From CAZDQL01 sp964507325 (lineage in GTDB: Bacteria; Planctomycetota; UBA1135; GCA-002686595), in NCBI GenBank assembly GCA_964507325.1, contig CAZDQL010000019.1:1-64000 (forward strand): a DNA stretch of 64,000 nt, in the 5' to 3' direction. Shown one piece after another: positions 34,266-43,116 of the stretch (within the stretch, counting starts at the first letter, position 1; each line of letters opens with the position of its first letter). The notes beneath the pieces are model-generated. The model was given only the letters and a program-made list of their open reading frames with translations. It made no database searches and had not been told where the DNA came from. A program made the position numbers and the translations under genes.

Positions 34266-34724
34266 TCGTCGCCACTCCCGGGCCGTTCCCCCACCAGCGC
34301 GTCGCGGGGTGGCCGCGGCGAATGCCCCCCGCTCGCGGGGCGGTCCGGGCTCTCGATGGGCGGGATCCAGGGGAGCGTCCTCCTGCGGGAGGAGGGGGGC
34401 GCGGCGACGCCGCCTCTCCTCACTGGAGACCAGTGTAGGGGCGTTTCGGAATCACCCCCGCTGCGAGGGATCCGCGCCCGGTCCCGCGCCGTAGCCGTGA
34501 GCCCCTCTCCCACAAGGGGTTACGACGAATCGGATTCCCGAGCGACGCGGGTCGACCGGGCTCGGGAGGAGGCGGATTCCCCACTTCCGGGGGCGGTAGG
34601 TGGTGGGGAGCCAGGGTGGATCGGCCTCCCGAGCGTCGCGATCGGCAGGGGCTGGTACGCTCGACCTGCCCCTCCCGGTGGCTCTCCCTCCATCGCCCAC
34701 AGTGATCCAGTGCTGGTGCCAGAA
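34266..34724. other. Divergent intergenic region upstream of the sigma-like and PAD-like genes
   Basis: 459 bases without a supported gene. It should hold divergent promoters. The bases from 34440 to 34620 are less GC-rich and contain CCCGAG/CTCGGG (about 34547-34576), and the word CCCGAGCG-CGCG-like occurs twice in direct orientation (near 34547 and 34631). A frame continuous with the sigma-like gene stays open to about 34450 but has no ATG, GTG or TTG. Confidence 0.4.
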
Positions 34725-37421
34725 ATGGACACTCGGAACCTCGCCGTTCACGCGCTGACCGGAATCCTCGGCACGCTGCTCCTCGCCGCGATCGGTCAAC
34801 CGCAATCCACGTCGGTCCCCGACAAACAGCTCCTGCCCAAGCCGGGTCCGCCCACCCACCGCCCGGCGCGCGGTCTGCGGCCACCCGGCTCGCCGCGCGC
34901 CGCGCCCCCGGGCCCGGTCGAATCGTGCGCCGAATGGGAGACCGCGCGCGGGGTGATGACCCTGTGGGCGAACTTCGACCTGATGGACGAGCTCCAGGCG
35001 CGGACGAAGGTCTACGTTCCAGTCGACGACGCCTCGCAGGAGACGTGGTGGAGGAACCAGCTCAACGCCCACGGCATCCCGCTGACGAATTTCGAGTTCC
35101 TGTACATCCCGACGGCGACGATCTGGACGCGCGACTACGGCCCCTTCTTCGCGTGGGACGGGAACGGCGAGCTGACGATCGTCGACTACGATTCGTGGGG
35201 CTACGGGGGTGACGACGACCTCTTCCCCTCGCGCTTCGCCGCCCGATTCGGCATCGACTACTACGACTCGACCCTGAAGCACGTCGGGGGCAACTGGTAC
35301 CCGCTCGGCTTGCGCACCGCCTTCTCCAGCACGATGGCGTACTGGGCAAACTGGGAGTACACGCACGCCGAGCTGGACGTCCTGTGGGAGGACTACTACG
35401 GCATCCAGGACTACCACACCGCCCCCGTCACGGGCTGGACGATCCAGCACCACGACACCTACGGCAAGCCGGCCAACCCCGAGACGATCCTCGTCGGTCA
35501 GTTCCCGGAGGACAGCGAGCACCACCTCTACGGCGAGGGAATGGCGGAGCACTACGCGACGCTCGAGAGCCCCTGGGGGCGGCCGTACCGGGTGCTCAGG
35601 ATCCCGATGTTCTCCATGGTCCCGGGCAACCCCTGGCTGGCCTTCCGCCCCTACCTGAACGCCCTCGTCTCGAACGGGCAGGTGTACGTGCCGATCACGA
35701 ACCACCCGGACGATCAGGTCGCGCTGCAGGTCTACGCCGAGGCCTTCCCCGGCTACGAGATCGTCGCGGTGGACCACGGCGGCTGCGGCTGGGGCGACGC
35801 CCTGCACTGCCGGACGCGCAACTTCGTCGACGCGGACGCGATCCGCATCGACGCCTACCCGCCGGGCGACACGGAGGAGACGAGCGCGGGCCACCCGGTA
35901 CGGGCGCGCGTGATCCCTCCCCAGCCCGCGGCGCTGCTCGCCGGGTATCCGGTGATCCGCTGGACCGACACCGGCGGGGCTCCCTTCAACGACGTGGTGA
36001 TGAGCCCCACCGGCACTGCGGACGAGTATGCGGCCAGCATCCCCGCTCAAGCGCTGGGGACCCGGATCGACTTCTACGTCGAGGCTCGCGACGACGCGGG
36101 CCACCTCGCCCAGTACCCCCTGGTCGCGCCGGCCGGGATGCTGTCCTTCGAGGTTCGCCAGGACACCGAGGCTCCGGTGCTCTCGCGCTTCCTCCCCGCG
36201 CGCAGTGCGGGTGCCGGGACCTGGCCGCCGACGATTCGCCTGCTCTGCAAGGACGACGTGGCGCAAGCCGAGGTGAGCGTCGAGTGCGAGATCGACGGAG
36301 TGCCCCAGCCGCCCGTCCTCCTCTCGCGGGAGCAGGGGTCCTACTGGTACAGCGGAACGCTACCCGGGACGGCGACAGCGGGGAGCGTGGCCACCTACCG
36401 GGTGCTGGCGACCGACGGCGCGCTGTCCCCGAACAGCGCCAGCCTGCCCCCGTCCGGGGAGGTGTACTGCCCGGTGGAGGCGCGCGTCGAGATCGGCCTG
36501 GTCGAGTTGGGCAGCTGGTCGCGCACGGCCCCCTTCGTCGCCGAGGTGCTCGGCGGACTGGGGATCCCGGTGACCCACTACCGCGCCTGGCCGACCGATT
36601 GGAGCGAGCACGACGTGTGGATCCTCGACCTCGGCGTCACCCCCGACAACCACATCCTGACCACGGCCCAGGCCAACGAGCTGGTGGCGGCACTCCAGGC
36701 GGGTGGTTCGATCTGGCTCGAGTCGAGTGACGCGTGGTGCTACGACGACTCGGGGCCGATCCTCCGGCCCTGGTTCGGAGTCGCCTACGGCGGCGATGGC
36801 GGCAACCTCGAGGACGCGCTCGTCGGCCAGTCGGGGACGGCCGTCGCCGGCCTGACGCTCCCCTACCGCGGCGAGAACGCGTACATGGACGAGCTCGGGG
36901 CCAGCGCCGGCGCGCTGGTGTGCTTCCGCTCCGACTCCGACGGCAACGGTCGTGCGGTGACCCATGACGCGGGCAGCTACCGCTCGATCGCCTCCGCCTT
37001 CCCCCTCGGCGGTCTCCAGGACCAGGTCTGGCCGGAGACGCGCAAGGAGATCCTCCTGCGCCACCTCGAGTTCCTCGGCGTGGGCGGGGTGGAGCTCTTC
37101 GCAGCGGCGGAGGGTGTAGTGGGGACGCGGGTACCGATCAGGATCCACGGCAACGCCGGTGAGGTGTACCGCCTCTTCCGCGCGCCGGGTGAGGGCTACA
37201 TGTGGACTCCCTACGGTCTGCTGCGCCTCGATCGCCAGGACACGACCCCCCTGGCCGTGGGGACGATCCCGTCCTCGGGGGTCGCCGAAGAGCTGCTCGG
37301 GATCCCGCCCAACGCGAGCCTCGTCGGCGAGGAGATCCACCTGCAGGCCCTCGTCGGGACGAGCATGCTCCCGGGGGTCGCGGAGCTCACGAACCGGGAG
37401 ATCGTGAGGATCGTGGAGTGA
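34725..37421 (+). CDS. Secreted peptidylarginine-deiminase-like protein (PPAD family) with C-terminal modules
   Basis: An 898-residue exported protein. Residues 1-24 form a signal peptide. The deiminase domain (about 65-370) has the guanidine-modifying-enzyme catalytic set at PPAD-like spacing: D137 in WTRDYGP, GGN at 188-190, H242-x-D244 in IQHHDTYGK, N312 in YLNALVSN and nucleophile C362 in ALHCRTRN. It should hydrolyse an arginine or agmatine guanidinium to citrulline/carbamoylputrescine outside the cytoplasm. The PPAD arginines that bind a C-terminal carboxylate are replaced by SWGYG (157-161). A beta-sandwich (about 380-590), a ThuA/GATase-like alpha/beta domain (about 590-780) and a C-terminal module ending in LGTIPSSG-type sequence follow. 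The last is shared with the protein at 45287. Confidence 0.8.
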   Translation: MDTRNLAVHALTGILGTLLLAAIGQPQSTSVPDKQLLPKPGPPTHRPARGLRPPGSPRAAPPGPVESCAEWETARGVMTLWANFDLMDELQARTKVYVPVDDASQETWWRNQLNAHGIPLTNFEFLYIPTATIWTRDYGPFFAWDGNGELTIVDYDSWGYGGDDDLFPSRFAARFGIDYYDSTLKHVGGNWYPLGLRTAFSSTMAYWANWEYTHAELDVLWEDYYGIQDYHTAPVTGWTIQHHDTYGKPANPETILVGQFPEDSEHHLYGEGMAEHYATLESPWGRPYRVLRIPMFSMVPGNPWLAFRPYLNALVSNGQVYVPITNHPDDQVALQVYAEAFPGYEIVAVDHGGCGWGDALHCRTRNFVDADAIRIDAYPPGDTEETSAGHPVRARVIPPQPAALLAGYPVIRWTDTGGAPFNDVVMSPTGTADEYAASIPAQALGTRIDFYVEARDDAGHLAQYPLVAPAGMLSFEVRQDTEAPVLSRFLPARSAGAGTWPPTIRLLCKDDVAQAEVSVECEIDGVPQPPVLLSREQGSYWYSGTLPGTATAGSVATYRVLATDGALSPNSASLPPSGEVYCPVEARVEIGLVELGSWSRTAPFVAEVLGGLGIPVTHYRAWPTDWSEHDVWILDLGVTPDNHILTTAQANELVAALQAGGSIWLESSDAWCYDDSGPILRPWFGVAYGGDGGNLEDALVGQSGTAVAGLTLPYRGENAYMDELGASAGALVCFRSDSDGNGRAVTHDAGSYRSIASAFPLGGLQDQVWPETRKEILLRHLEFLGVGGVELFAAAEGVVGTRVPIRIHGNAGEVYRLFRAPGEGYMWTPYGLLRLDRQDTTPLAVGTIPSSGVAEELLGIPPNASLVGEEIHLQALVGTSMLPGVAELTNREIVRIVE

Positions 37422-37439
37422 CCCGCTGGCCTCGGCCCG

Positions 37440-38213
37440 TCAGAAGGACAGGCTGAGCCCCAGGTACGGCCCGCGGATCGCGACCTCCGCGTCCACTCGG
37501 CTGTCACCGTCCTCGTAGGAGGCGTCGATCCCGAAGGAGCGGTAGCCGAGGATCAGCCGGCCGGCGAGGTGGCGCCCGCCGCCGAGCAGGTCGTACTCGC
37601 CGTAGACGTCCAGATCGAGGACGTCCAGGTCCCCGTCGTCGACCGAGACCTCGACCGCCCCCAGGGTCGCACCCAGCCCGAGGGGCCCGCCGTTCAGACC
37701 GAGCCGTGCGGCGATGACGGGGATCGGGAAGCGCTCGTCGGTGCCGAGGCGGTCCTCGGTCGCCACGTCGACCAACTGCAGGTCGAGGTCCACCAGGGAG
37801 AGGCCGAAGCCGAGGCCGAGTTCGAGGGGACCGAGCGGCAGCACGTCCCAGGTGATCACGCCGCTGACCGCCTCCAGGTCGAAGGTGGAGTCCACCAGGA
37901 GACCGGCGGCGAAGGTCTGTCCCCCGATCTGGATCTCCCCTTCGGTACGACCGCGCCCGGAGAAGCCCACGTCGAAGTAGCCCGCCGAGACGTGGGTCGG
38001 ACCCCAGTCGAAGTCGACCCGCGGCAGGACGGCATACTCCTCGTCGCCGAGCCCCAACGCATCGAAGTCGGAGTGGGTCGAGGAGCCGCTCTCCGCCGCT
38101 CCGAACTCCCCCTCCAGGGAGAGCCCGGAGAACGCCGGAGTGACGGTCAAGCTGGGCGTGCAGCCGGCGGCCAAGAGGGCCAAGGGCAAGCAGAGTGGGG
38201 CGAGAATGCGCAT
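37440..38213 (-). CDS. Outer-membrane beta-barrel-like lipoprotein
   Basis: A 257-residue protein. The signal ends in a lipobox LAAGC (C18), so the N-terminus is lipidated. The mature part is a chain of alternating amphipathic strands rich in Gly, Asp and aromatic residues (VDFDWGPTHVSAGYFDVGF, LGLGFGLSLVDLDLQLVDV, LGLGATLGAVEVSV) and ends in a terminal Phe (LGLSLSF), the usual C-terminal signal of barrel proteins recognised by the Bam machinery. Eight strands or so can be counted. No enzymatic motif. ATG at 38213 is chosen to place the signal peptide; it converges with the PAD-like gene and diverges from the FKBP gene. Confidence 0.7.
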   Translation of the reverse strand: MRILAPLCLPLALLAAGCTPSLTVTPAFSGLSLEGEFGAAESGSSTHSDFDALGLGDEEYAVLPRVDFDWGPTHVSAGYFDVGFSGRGRTEGEIQIGGQTFAAGLLVDSTFDLEAVSGVITWDVLPLGPLELGLGFGLSLVDLDLQLVDVATEDRLGTDERFPIPVIAARLGLNGGPLGLGATLGAVEVSVDDGDLDVLDLDVYGEYDLLGGGRHLAGRLILGYRSFGIDASYEDGDSRVDAEVAIRGPYLGLSLSF

Positions 38214-38377
38214 CGGGGATGTGGGGAGACGGGGCCGGAGCGTGCGAGGCAAGGCCTGCTCCCGCAGTCGGCGGAGCGGCCTCGCGCTCTGGAAGGAAAC
38301 CCCCGGAACCGGCCGCCGCCGGGTGGAGATCGCCGTACAGTGCCCCGCCTTCGCGACCCACTCTGGAACACGACCCG

Positions 38378-39589
38378 ATGCGACTCCCCTCGACCGCGCT
38401 CTTGGCCCTGGCCCTCTCCCTGAACGTCCCCACCCTGGCCCAGGATCCGCCGAAGAAGGTCCCGGCCCCGGCGCAGGAGGTCGAGACCCCGCCGATCCCC
38501 GCCGACACCGAGATCGTCACGACCGAGTCGGGGCTCAAGTACTCGGTGCTGAAGGAGGGCGACGGGAGCATCCGGCCCGCGATGGGCGACCGGGTGCGCG
38601 TGCACTACACCGGCTGGCTGACCGACGGGACGGTCTTCGACTCGTCGCGCCAGCGCGGAGAGCCGACGGAGTTCGCCCTGGGCAGCGTGATCCCCGGGTG
38701 GAACGAGGGGTTGAAGCTGATGAGCCCCGGCGCGCGCTACAAGTTCACCATCCCCGCCGACCTGGCGTACGGAGAGAAGGGCAATGCCCCGGTCATCCCC
38801 GCCGGAGCGACCCTGATCTTCGACGTCGAGCTGCTCGCAGTGGTGGCCCACAGCATGCCCTTCATCCCCTGGCAGGACGAAGGCGCGAACGCCGTCGAGG
38901 ACTCCCCGGTCCGTTACCGGGTCCTGAGCGCCGGGAAGGGGGCGGAAGCGGGTGACTTCGACCTGCTCCTGGCCCGCTTCGGCTTCTGGAGCGAGAAGGG
39001 CGAGCTGATCTTCAGCGACGTCCTGATGGGGCGCGAGCTGCTCGTCTCGCCGCAGCAGCCCCCGATTCCGTTCCTCGGGAGTCTGCTGCCCGTCCTGAGC
39101 GACGGCGCCCACCTGATCGTGAAGCTGCCCAAGGAGGAGCTCCCCCAGTTGGCGCAGTCGCCGACCTACGCGCAGGCGGAGTTCCTCGTGGCCCAGTTCC
39201 AGGTCATGGTCACGATGAAGTTCGACAAGCCGGAGTTCACGCTCCCCCCCGACGAGGAGCTGACCACCACCGCCAGCGGGCTGCGCTACAAGATCCTGCG
39301 CGAGGGGTGCGCGGGCCGCCCCACCCCGAGGAACCGGGTCGCCGCCCACTACGCCGGCTGGTTGACCGACGGGAAAGGTTTCGACGCCTCCTACGACCGG
39401 GGCCAGCCGCTGCAGGGCTCCCTCATGGGCCTGGTCAAGGGGTGGCAGGAGGGGATGTGCCTGATCGGCCGCGGCGGCAAGATCCTGCTCGTCGTCCCCC
39501 CCGAGCTGGGGTACGGCGCCCAGGACAAGGGCACGATCCCGCCCAACTCCACCCTGGTCTTCGTGGTCGAGCTGATCGACTTCGGTTGA
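38378..39589 (+). CDS. Exported tandem FKBP-type peptidyl-prolyl isomerase
   Basis: A 403-residue protein with a signal peptide (about 1-21, LLALALSLNVPTLAQ). Two FKBP domains are visible. The first (about 45-150) has VRVHYTGWLTDGTVFDSS, FALGSVIPGWNEGLKLM and YGEKGNAPVIPAGATLIFDVEL. The second (about 290-403) has AAHYAGWLTDGKGFDAS, LVKGWQEGMCLI and YGAQDKGTIPPNSTLVFVVEL. The middle (about 155-285) is a divergent domain of similar size that may be a third, degenerate FKBP unit. It probably assists periplasmic protein folding. Its TGA stop overlaps the ATG of the following methyltransferase gene by one base. Confidence 0.9.
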   Translation: MRLPSTALLALALSLNVPTLAQDPPKKVPAPAQEVETPPIPADTEIVTTESGLKYSVLKEGDGSIRPAMGDRVRVHYTGWLTDGTVFDSSRQRGEPTEFALGSVIPGWNEGLKLMSPGARYKFTIPADLAYGEKGNAPVIPAGATLIFDVELLAVVAHSMPFIPWQDEGANAVEDSPVRYRVLSAGKGAEAGDFDLLLARFGFWSEKGELIFSDVLMGRELLVSPQQPPIPFLGSLLPVLSDGAHLIVKLPKEELPQLAQSPTYAQAEFLVAQFQVMVTMKFDKPEFTLPPDEELTTTASGLRYKILREGCAGRPTPRNRVAAHYAGWLTDGKGFDASYDRGQPLQGSLMGLVKGWQEGMCLIGRGGKILLVVPPELGYGAQDKGTIPPNSTLVFVVELIDFG

Positions 39590-40611
39590 TGGCACGCCGG
39601 GAGCCCCACGCCTTCCCCCTCCCCGACCGGCGCGTCTACGACTACTACATCGCCTCCCGCACGAGCGCCGCGCTGGTGGCGGGGGTGCGCCTGGGGCTCT
39701 TCGACCTCTTGGACCGCGCCCCGCGCAGCGCCGCGCAGATCGCCGCCGAGCTCGAGGTGAGCGAGCGGGGAGCGCGGGCCCTCCTGGCGGCCGTCGGCGC
39801 CATGGGGCTGGTGGAGGAGACGGACGGTCGCTGGACCCTCGCCCCCGACGCCGCCGCCTACGCCGTGCGCGACCGCCCCGGCTCCCTGGCAGGGCTGATC
39901 GACCTCGAGGTGGAGAACTTCCTCTCCCCCGCCGCCCTGCTCGAGGCGCTGCGCAGCGGGGGCCCTTCGGTGTACGGAGGGGGCGACCCCTGGGAGCACC
40001 ACGCCGCCGATCCGCAGCGCGCGCGCGCCTTCACCGCCGCCATGCACAGCGTCAGCGAGCGCCCCGCCGCGGGCCTGGCGGAGGTGGTCGAGCTCAGGGG
40101 CGGCGAGCGCCTGCTCGACGTCGGCGGCGGCTCCGGCGCCCTCTCCCTGGCGCTGGCGCGCGCCCACCCGGAGGTGCACTGCAGCGTCTACGACCTGGAG
40201 GCGGTGCGTCCCCTGGCCGAGGAGTACATCGCCGCGGCCGGTCTCGGCGAGCGCGTGACGGTGGCCGTGGGGGACATGTTCACCGAGGAGCTGCCCACGG
40301 ACCACGACGTGGTGCTCCTCTCCCAGATCCTCCACGACTGGGCCCCCGAGCGGGGCGCCGAGCTCTGCGCCAAGGCCTGGCGCGCGCTGCGCCCCGGCGG
40401 ACGCATCCTGATCCACGAGAAGCTGGTCGACGAAGAGGGCCGGGGCCCCCTGGCCAACGCCCTGGTGCACCTCGACATGCTGGTGTGGACCGAGGGGCAG
40501 CAGTACCGCGCCTCGGAGCTGGAAGCGCTGCTCGAGGAGGCGGGCTTCGCCGCCATCGAGACGCGCCCCACCACCGGCTACTGGAGCGTGGTGAGCGGCG
40601 AGAAGCCGTGA
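39589..40611 (+). CDS. O-methyltransferase-family SAM-dependent enzyme
   Basis: A 340-residue protein of the acetylserotonin/plant-type O-methyltransferase family. The N-terminal winged-helix dimerisation domain shows RLGLFDLLDRAPRSAAQIA and MGLVEETDGRWTLAP. The SAM domain has LLDVGGGSGALSLALA (motif I), VAVGDMFTEELP, VLLSQILHDWAPERGAELC (containing the catalytic-His-like HDW) and LRPGGRILIHEKLVDEEG. Bacterial members act on small phenols, carotenoid-like or tetrapyrrole-like molecules; the substrate is not readable. It overlaps the FKBP gene stop by one base (TGATG) and is therefore coupled to it, an odd pairing with no clear functional link. Confidence 0.85.
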   Translation: MARREPHAFPLPDRRVYDYYIASRTSAALVAGVRLGLFDLLDRAPRSAAQIAAELEVSERGARALLAAVGAMGLVEETDGRWTLAPDAAAYAVRDRPGSLAGLIDLEVENFLSPAALLEALRSGGPSVYGGGDPWEHHAADPQRARAFTAAMHSVSERPAAGLAEVVELRGGERLLDVGGGSGALSLALARAHPEVHCSVYDLEAVRPLAEEYIAAAGLGERVTVAVGDMFTEELPTDHDVVLLSQILHDWAPERGAELCAKAWRALRPGGRILIHEKLVDEEGRGPLANALVHLDMLVWTEGQQYRASELEALLEEAGFAAIETRPTTGYWSVVSGEKP

Positions 40612-40648
40612 CCGGTCGCGGCGCGCCTCACGCGAGTGGCTCGGCGGC

Positions 40649-41716
40649 TCAGGGCTCCTCCCGACGCACGATGAGGTCGCGCTTGGGGAAGGGGATCTCG
40701 ATCCCCTCGGAGCGGAAGCGGGTCAGGATCGCGGTCAGCAGCGCGTCCACCGTGCGCCCGCGCAGGGTGGGATCGCGGACCCAGACCAGCAGCTCGAACT
40801 CGAGCGCCGACTCTCCGAAGCGGCGGAAGCGGATGCGCGGAGCGGGGTCTTCGCGCGCGTGGGGCTCGGCGGCGGCCACCTCGGTGAGGATCTTGCGCAC
40901 CACCTCGACGTCGGAGTCGTAGCCGACCCCCACCCGGACGCGCACGCGCATGGCGCTGTCCCCTCCCCCGCTCTGGTTGACGATCTTGGAGGAGGCGATG
41001 ACCGAGTTCGGGATGGTGATCTCCACGTCGTCGCGGGTCAGGACGCGCGTCGAGCGCAGGCCGATGTGGGTCACCTCCCCCCGCACCCCGTCGTCGAGCA
41101 CGATGTAGTCCCCGAGCTGATAGGGCGCGTCCGCCACTATGAACACCCCCGCGAAGAGGTTCGCCAGGGTGTCCTTGGCCGCGAAGCCGAGCGCCACCCC
41201 CACGATCCCCGCCGAGGCCAGCCAACCGGTGGCGTCGATGTCCCAGACGACGAGGAAGAGGTAGGTGGCCCCGATCAGCGTCAGGACCGTGGTCAGGTTG
41301 GCGAAGAGCGGGTAGGTGCGCGTCTCGATCAGCGGGAAGCGATCCTGACGTTGGCTGGCGTAGCGCAGCAGGATCCCCGCCAGGCGCAGGAGGAGGATCG
41401 TCCAGATCACGAGGGCCAGGCTGAGCACCCCGCGCCCGATCCCGAGCGCCGCCTGGTCGTCGGCGGCGTGCAGCCCCGCCAGGAACACGCCCAACAGGAC
41501 GACCGTCTGCAGCAGGGGACCGCGCACCGCGCGCAGGACGTCCTCGTCCAGGTCGGTGCGCGTGCGGCCCACGAGCACCAAGAGGCCCCGCAACACGAAG
41601 GTGTGCAGCAGCAGACCCAGGAGCACGGCGGCACCCAGGATCGCCACGGGGGGGATCCACCCCTCGCCGAGGCTCTCGATCAGGAAACGTCGCAGTTCGC
41701 GGAGGGTGGCGGCCAT
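40649..41716 (-). CDS. Small-conductance mechanosensitive channel (MscS family)
   Basis: A 355-residue membrane protein with an N-terminal set of four to five transmembrane helices, then the pore helix and the conserved MscS core. ASAGIVGVALGFAAKDTLANLFAGVFI is the diagnostic stretch of the pore-lining and following helix (here cited as two parts, ALGFAAKDTL and LANLFAGVF). The beta domain has YQLGDYIVLDDGVRGEVTHIG and RVLTRDDVEITIPNSVI. The C-terminal alpha/beta domain contains RVRVGVGYDSDVEVV and FRSEGIEIPFPKRDL. It releases osmolytes on hypo-osmotic shock. It is single, between convergent and co-directional neighbours. Confidence 0.9.
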   Translation of the reverse strand: MAATLRELRRFLIESLGEGWIPPVAILGAAVLLGLLLHTFVLRGLLVLVGRTRTDLDEDVLRAVRGPLLQTVVLLGVFLAGLHAADDQAALGIGRGVLSLALVIWTILLLRLAGILLRYASQRQDRFPLIETRTYPLFANLTTVLTLIGATYLFLVVWDIDATGWLASAGIVGVALGFAAKDTLANLFAGVFIVADAPYQLGDYIVLDDGVRGEVTHIGLRSTRVLTRDDVEITIPNSVIASSKIVNQSGGGDSAMRVRVRVGVGYDSDVEVVRKILTEVAAAEPHAREDPAPRIRFRRFGESALEFELLVWVRDPTLRGRTVDALLTAILTRFRSEGIEIPFPKRDLIVRREEP

Positions 41717-41771
41717 GGGGGGCAGCGTACCGAAGAGGCCGCGAGCGGGGAAACGCGTTGAGCCGCCGCGG

Positions 41772-42365
41772 CTATCCCCGCGAAGCCCACTCGCAACCGG
41801 CGAGGCGGAAGCGCAGCGGCAGGTCCGCGGCCTTGCTGATTCCGACGCGGGGTCCGCGGCAAACCTCGCTGCCGGACCAGCCGGTCTCGGGGGCCAGCAG
41901 GCGCAGATCCCCCGCGAGGAGGCTCGCCCCGTCCTGCTCCGGCCGGATCCCGAGGGCCACCACCAGCTTCGCCGGCCCGCTGCAGAGCTCCCGCTCGCGC
42001 TCGACCCCGCGCCGGCGGCGCATCAGCTCGAGCCCCTCCAGCGGCTCCAGGGCGCGCACCAGGACCGCCTCCCCCACCCCCTCGGGCCCGGTGACCACGT
42101 TGAAGCAGTGGTGCAGGCCGTAGATCGAGTAGACGTAGGCGTGGCCCGCCGCCAGGAACATCGAGGCGTTGCGGCGGGTCGGGCCCCGGTGGCTGTGGGC
42201 GGCGGAATCCCCCTGGGCCAGGTAGGCCTCCGTCTCGACGATGCGCCCGGCGGCGATCCCCTGCGCCGTCGAGTGGAGCAGCCGCGCGCCGATCAGGCGC
42301 TCGGCCAGCTCGACCGTCCCTCCGCGGAAGAAGGAGGGAGACAGTGCCCGCCTCTCGGCACTCAG
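41772..42365 (-). CDS. DNA-3-methyladenine glycosylase (AAG/MPG family)
   Basis: A 197-residue monofunctional alkyl-base DNA glycosylase that excises 3-methyladenine, hypoxanthine and similar bases. Motifs are LAERLIGARLL, the catalytic Glu in GRIVETEAYLAQGDSAAHS, RNASMFLAAGHAYVYSIYG, HHCFNVVTG, EAVLVRALEPLEG, LCSGPAKLVVALGI and PRVGISKAADLPLRF. The conserved domain begins about eight residues after the only available start, a CTG at 42365 that overlaps the TGA of the upstream methylase gene (CTGA). AAGGAG lies eight bases before it. No ATG, GTG or TTG occurs in frame before the conserved domain. The gene is translationally coupled to the methylase. Confidence 0.85.
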   Translation of the reverse strand: MSAERRALSPSFFRGGTVELAERLIGARLLHSTAQGIAAGRIVETEAYLAQGDSAAHSHRGPTRRNASMFLAAGHAYVYSIYGLHHCFNVVTGPEGVGEAVLVRALEPLEGLELMRRRRGVERERELCSGPAKLVVALGIRPEQDGASLLAGDLRLLAPETGWSGSEVCRGPRVGISKAADLPLRFRLAGCEWASRG

Positions 42366-43087
42366 GACACCCGCTCCTTCTTGAAGATCAGGAGGTGGGT
42401 GAACCCGCGCAGGAAGTAGTTGCCCTCCGCGGCGGCGCGGTGGAAGGCGGGCTTCTCCAGCTTGCGGTTGCCGCGCACCACCGCCACCTGGTCGATCGGG
42501 CGGAAGCGGCGCTCGAGCGCGACGGTCAGCCGCGCGCCGATCGGCACGAAGCCCTTCTTGCGCTCGAAGCTGTCGCTGACCAGGAGCGCCAGGTAGCGGC
42601 GATCGCGCAGCACGCGCTGCGCCTCCTCGAAGACCTCCTCCATCGCCGCGAAGTAGCTCCCGTCGAAGGCGGAGAGGCGCCCGATGCACGCCTCCGACTC
42701 GGAGTAGACGATGTGCGTCGAGTAGGGCGGGTCCATGAAGAGGAAGTCGGCCGAGCCGTCCTCCAGGGGCAGGTGGCGGGCGTCCCCCTCCTCCACGTCC
42801 TCCCGCTGCGGGTTCAGGTCGAAGCCGCGCGCGCGGCGCTCCAGGCTGGTGGCGACGTCGAGGGTGGTCCCGCCTCCGCAGAAGGGATCGACCACCAGGT
42901 CCCCGGGGCGCGTGTAGCGCTCGAGGAGATTCCAGATCACCCAGGCGGGGGTCGCCCCCGGGTAGCCGGGGATCCCCTTCGCCCCCCCGGGGTACTGGGC
43001 GGAGGGGTAGTACCACAGGGTGGTGGTCTGCAGCTTCGGAAGGGGTCGCTTGGGGCGCGGCACGCTTGGGAGTGTAGTGGATCCCAC
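42362..43087 (-). CDS. DNA methylase, N4/N6-type (orphan)
   Basis: A 241-residue SAM-dependent methyltransferase. SAM motif I VVDPFCGGGTTLDVA comes first, followed by the catalytic motif IV DPPYSTHIVYS, the DPPY signature of amino-group (adenine N6 or cytosine N4) nucleic-acid methylases. FLFMDPPYS lies about 50 residues after motif I; motif order is I then IV. No restriction endonuclease is next to it, so it would be solitary and either epigenetic or act on RNA. GTG at 43087 is used; GTG at 43063 is also possible. Its stop overlaps the start of the 3-methyladenine glycosylase gene. Confidence 0.78.
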   Translation of the reverse strand: MGSTTLPSVPRPKRPLPKLQTTTLWYYPSAQYPGGAKGIPGYPGATPAWVIWNLLERYTRPGDLVVDPFCGGGTTLDVATSLERRARGFDLNPQREDVEEGDARHLPLEDGSADFLFMDPPYSTHIVYSESEACIGRLSAFDGSYFAAMEEVFEEAQRVLRDRRYLALLVSDSFERKKGFVPIGARLTVALERRFRPIDQVAVVRGNRKLEKPAFHRAAAEGNYFLRGFTHLLIFKKERVS

Positions 43088-43116
43088 CCCGCGCTCTGCG
43101 ACGCTACCCTCCCGAC

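Noticed and set aside
35062..36266. Open frames antisense to the PAD-like gene
   Set aside because: They show His/Arg/Val-rich shadow composition and no start context; the plus-strand frame has a complete catalytic set.
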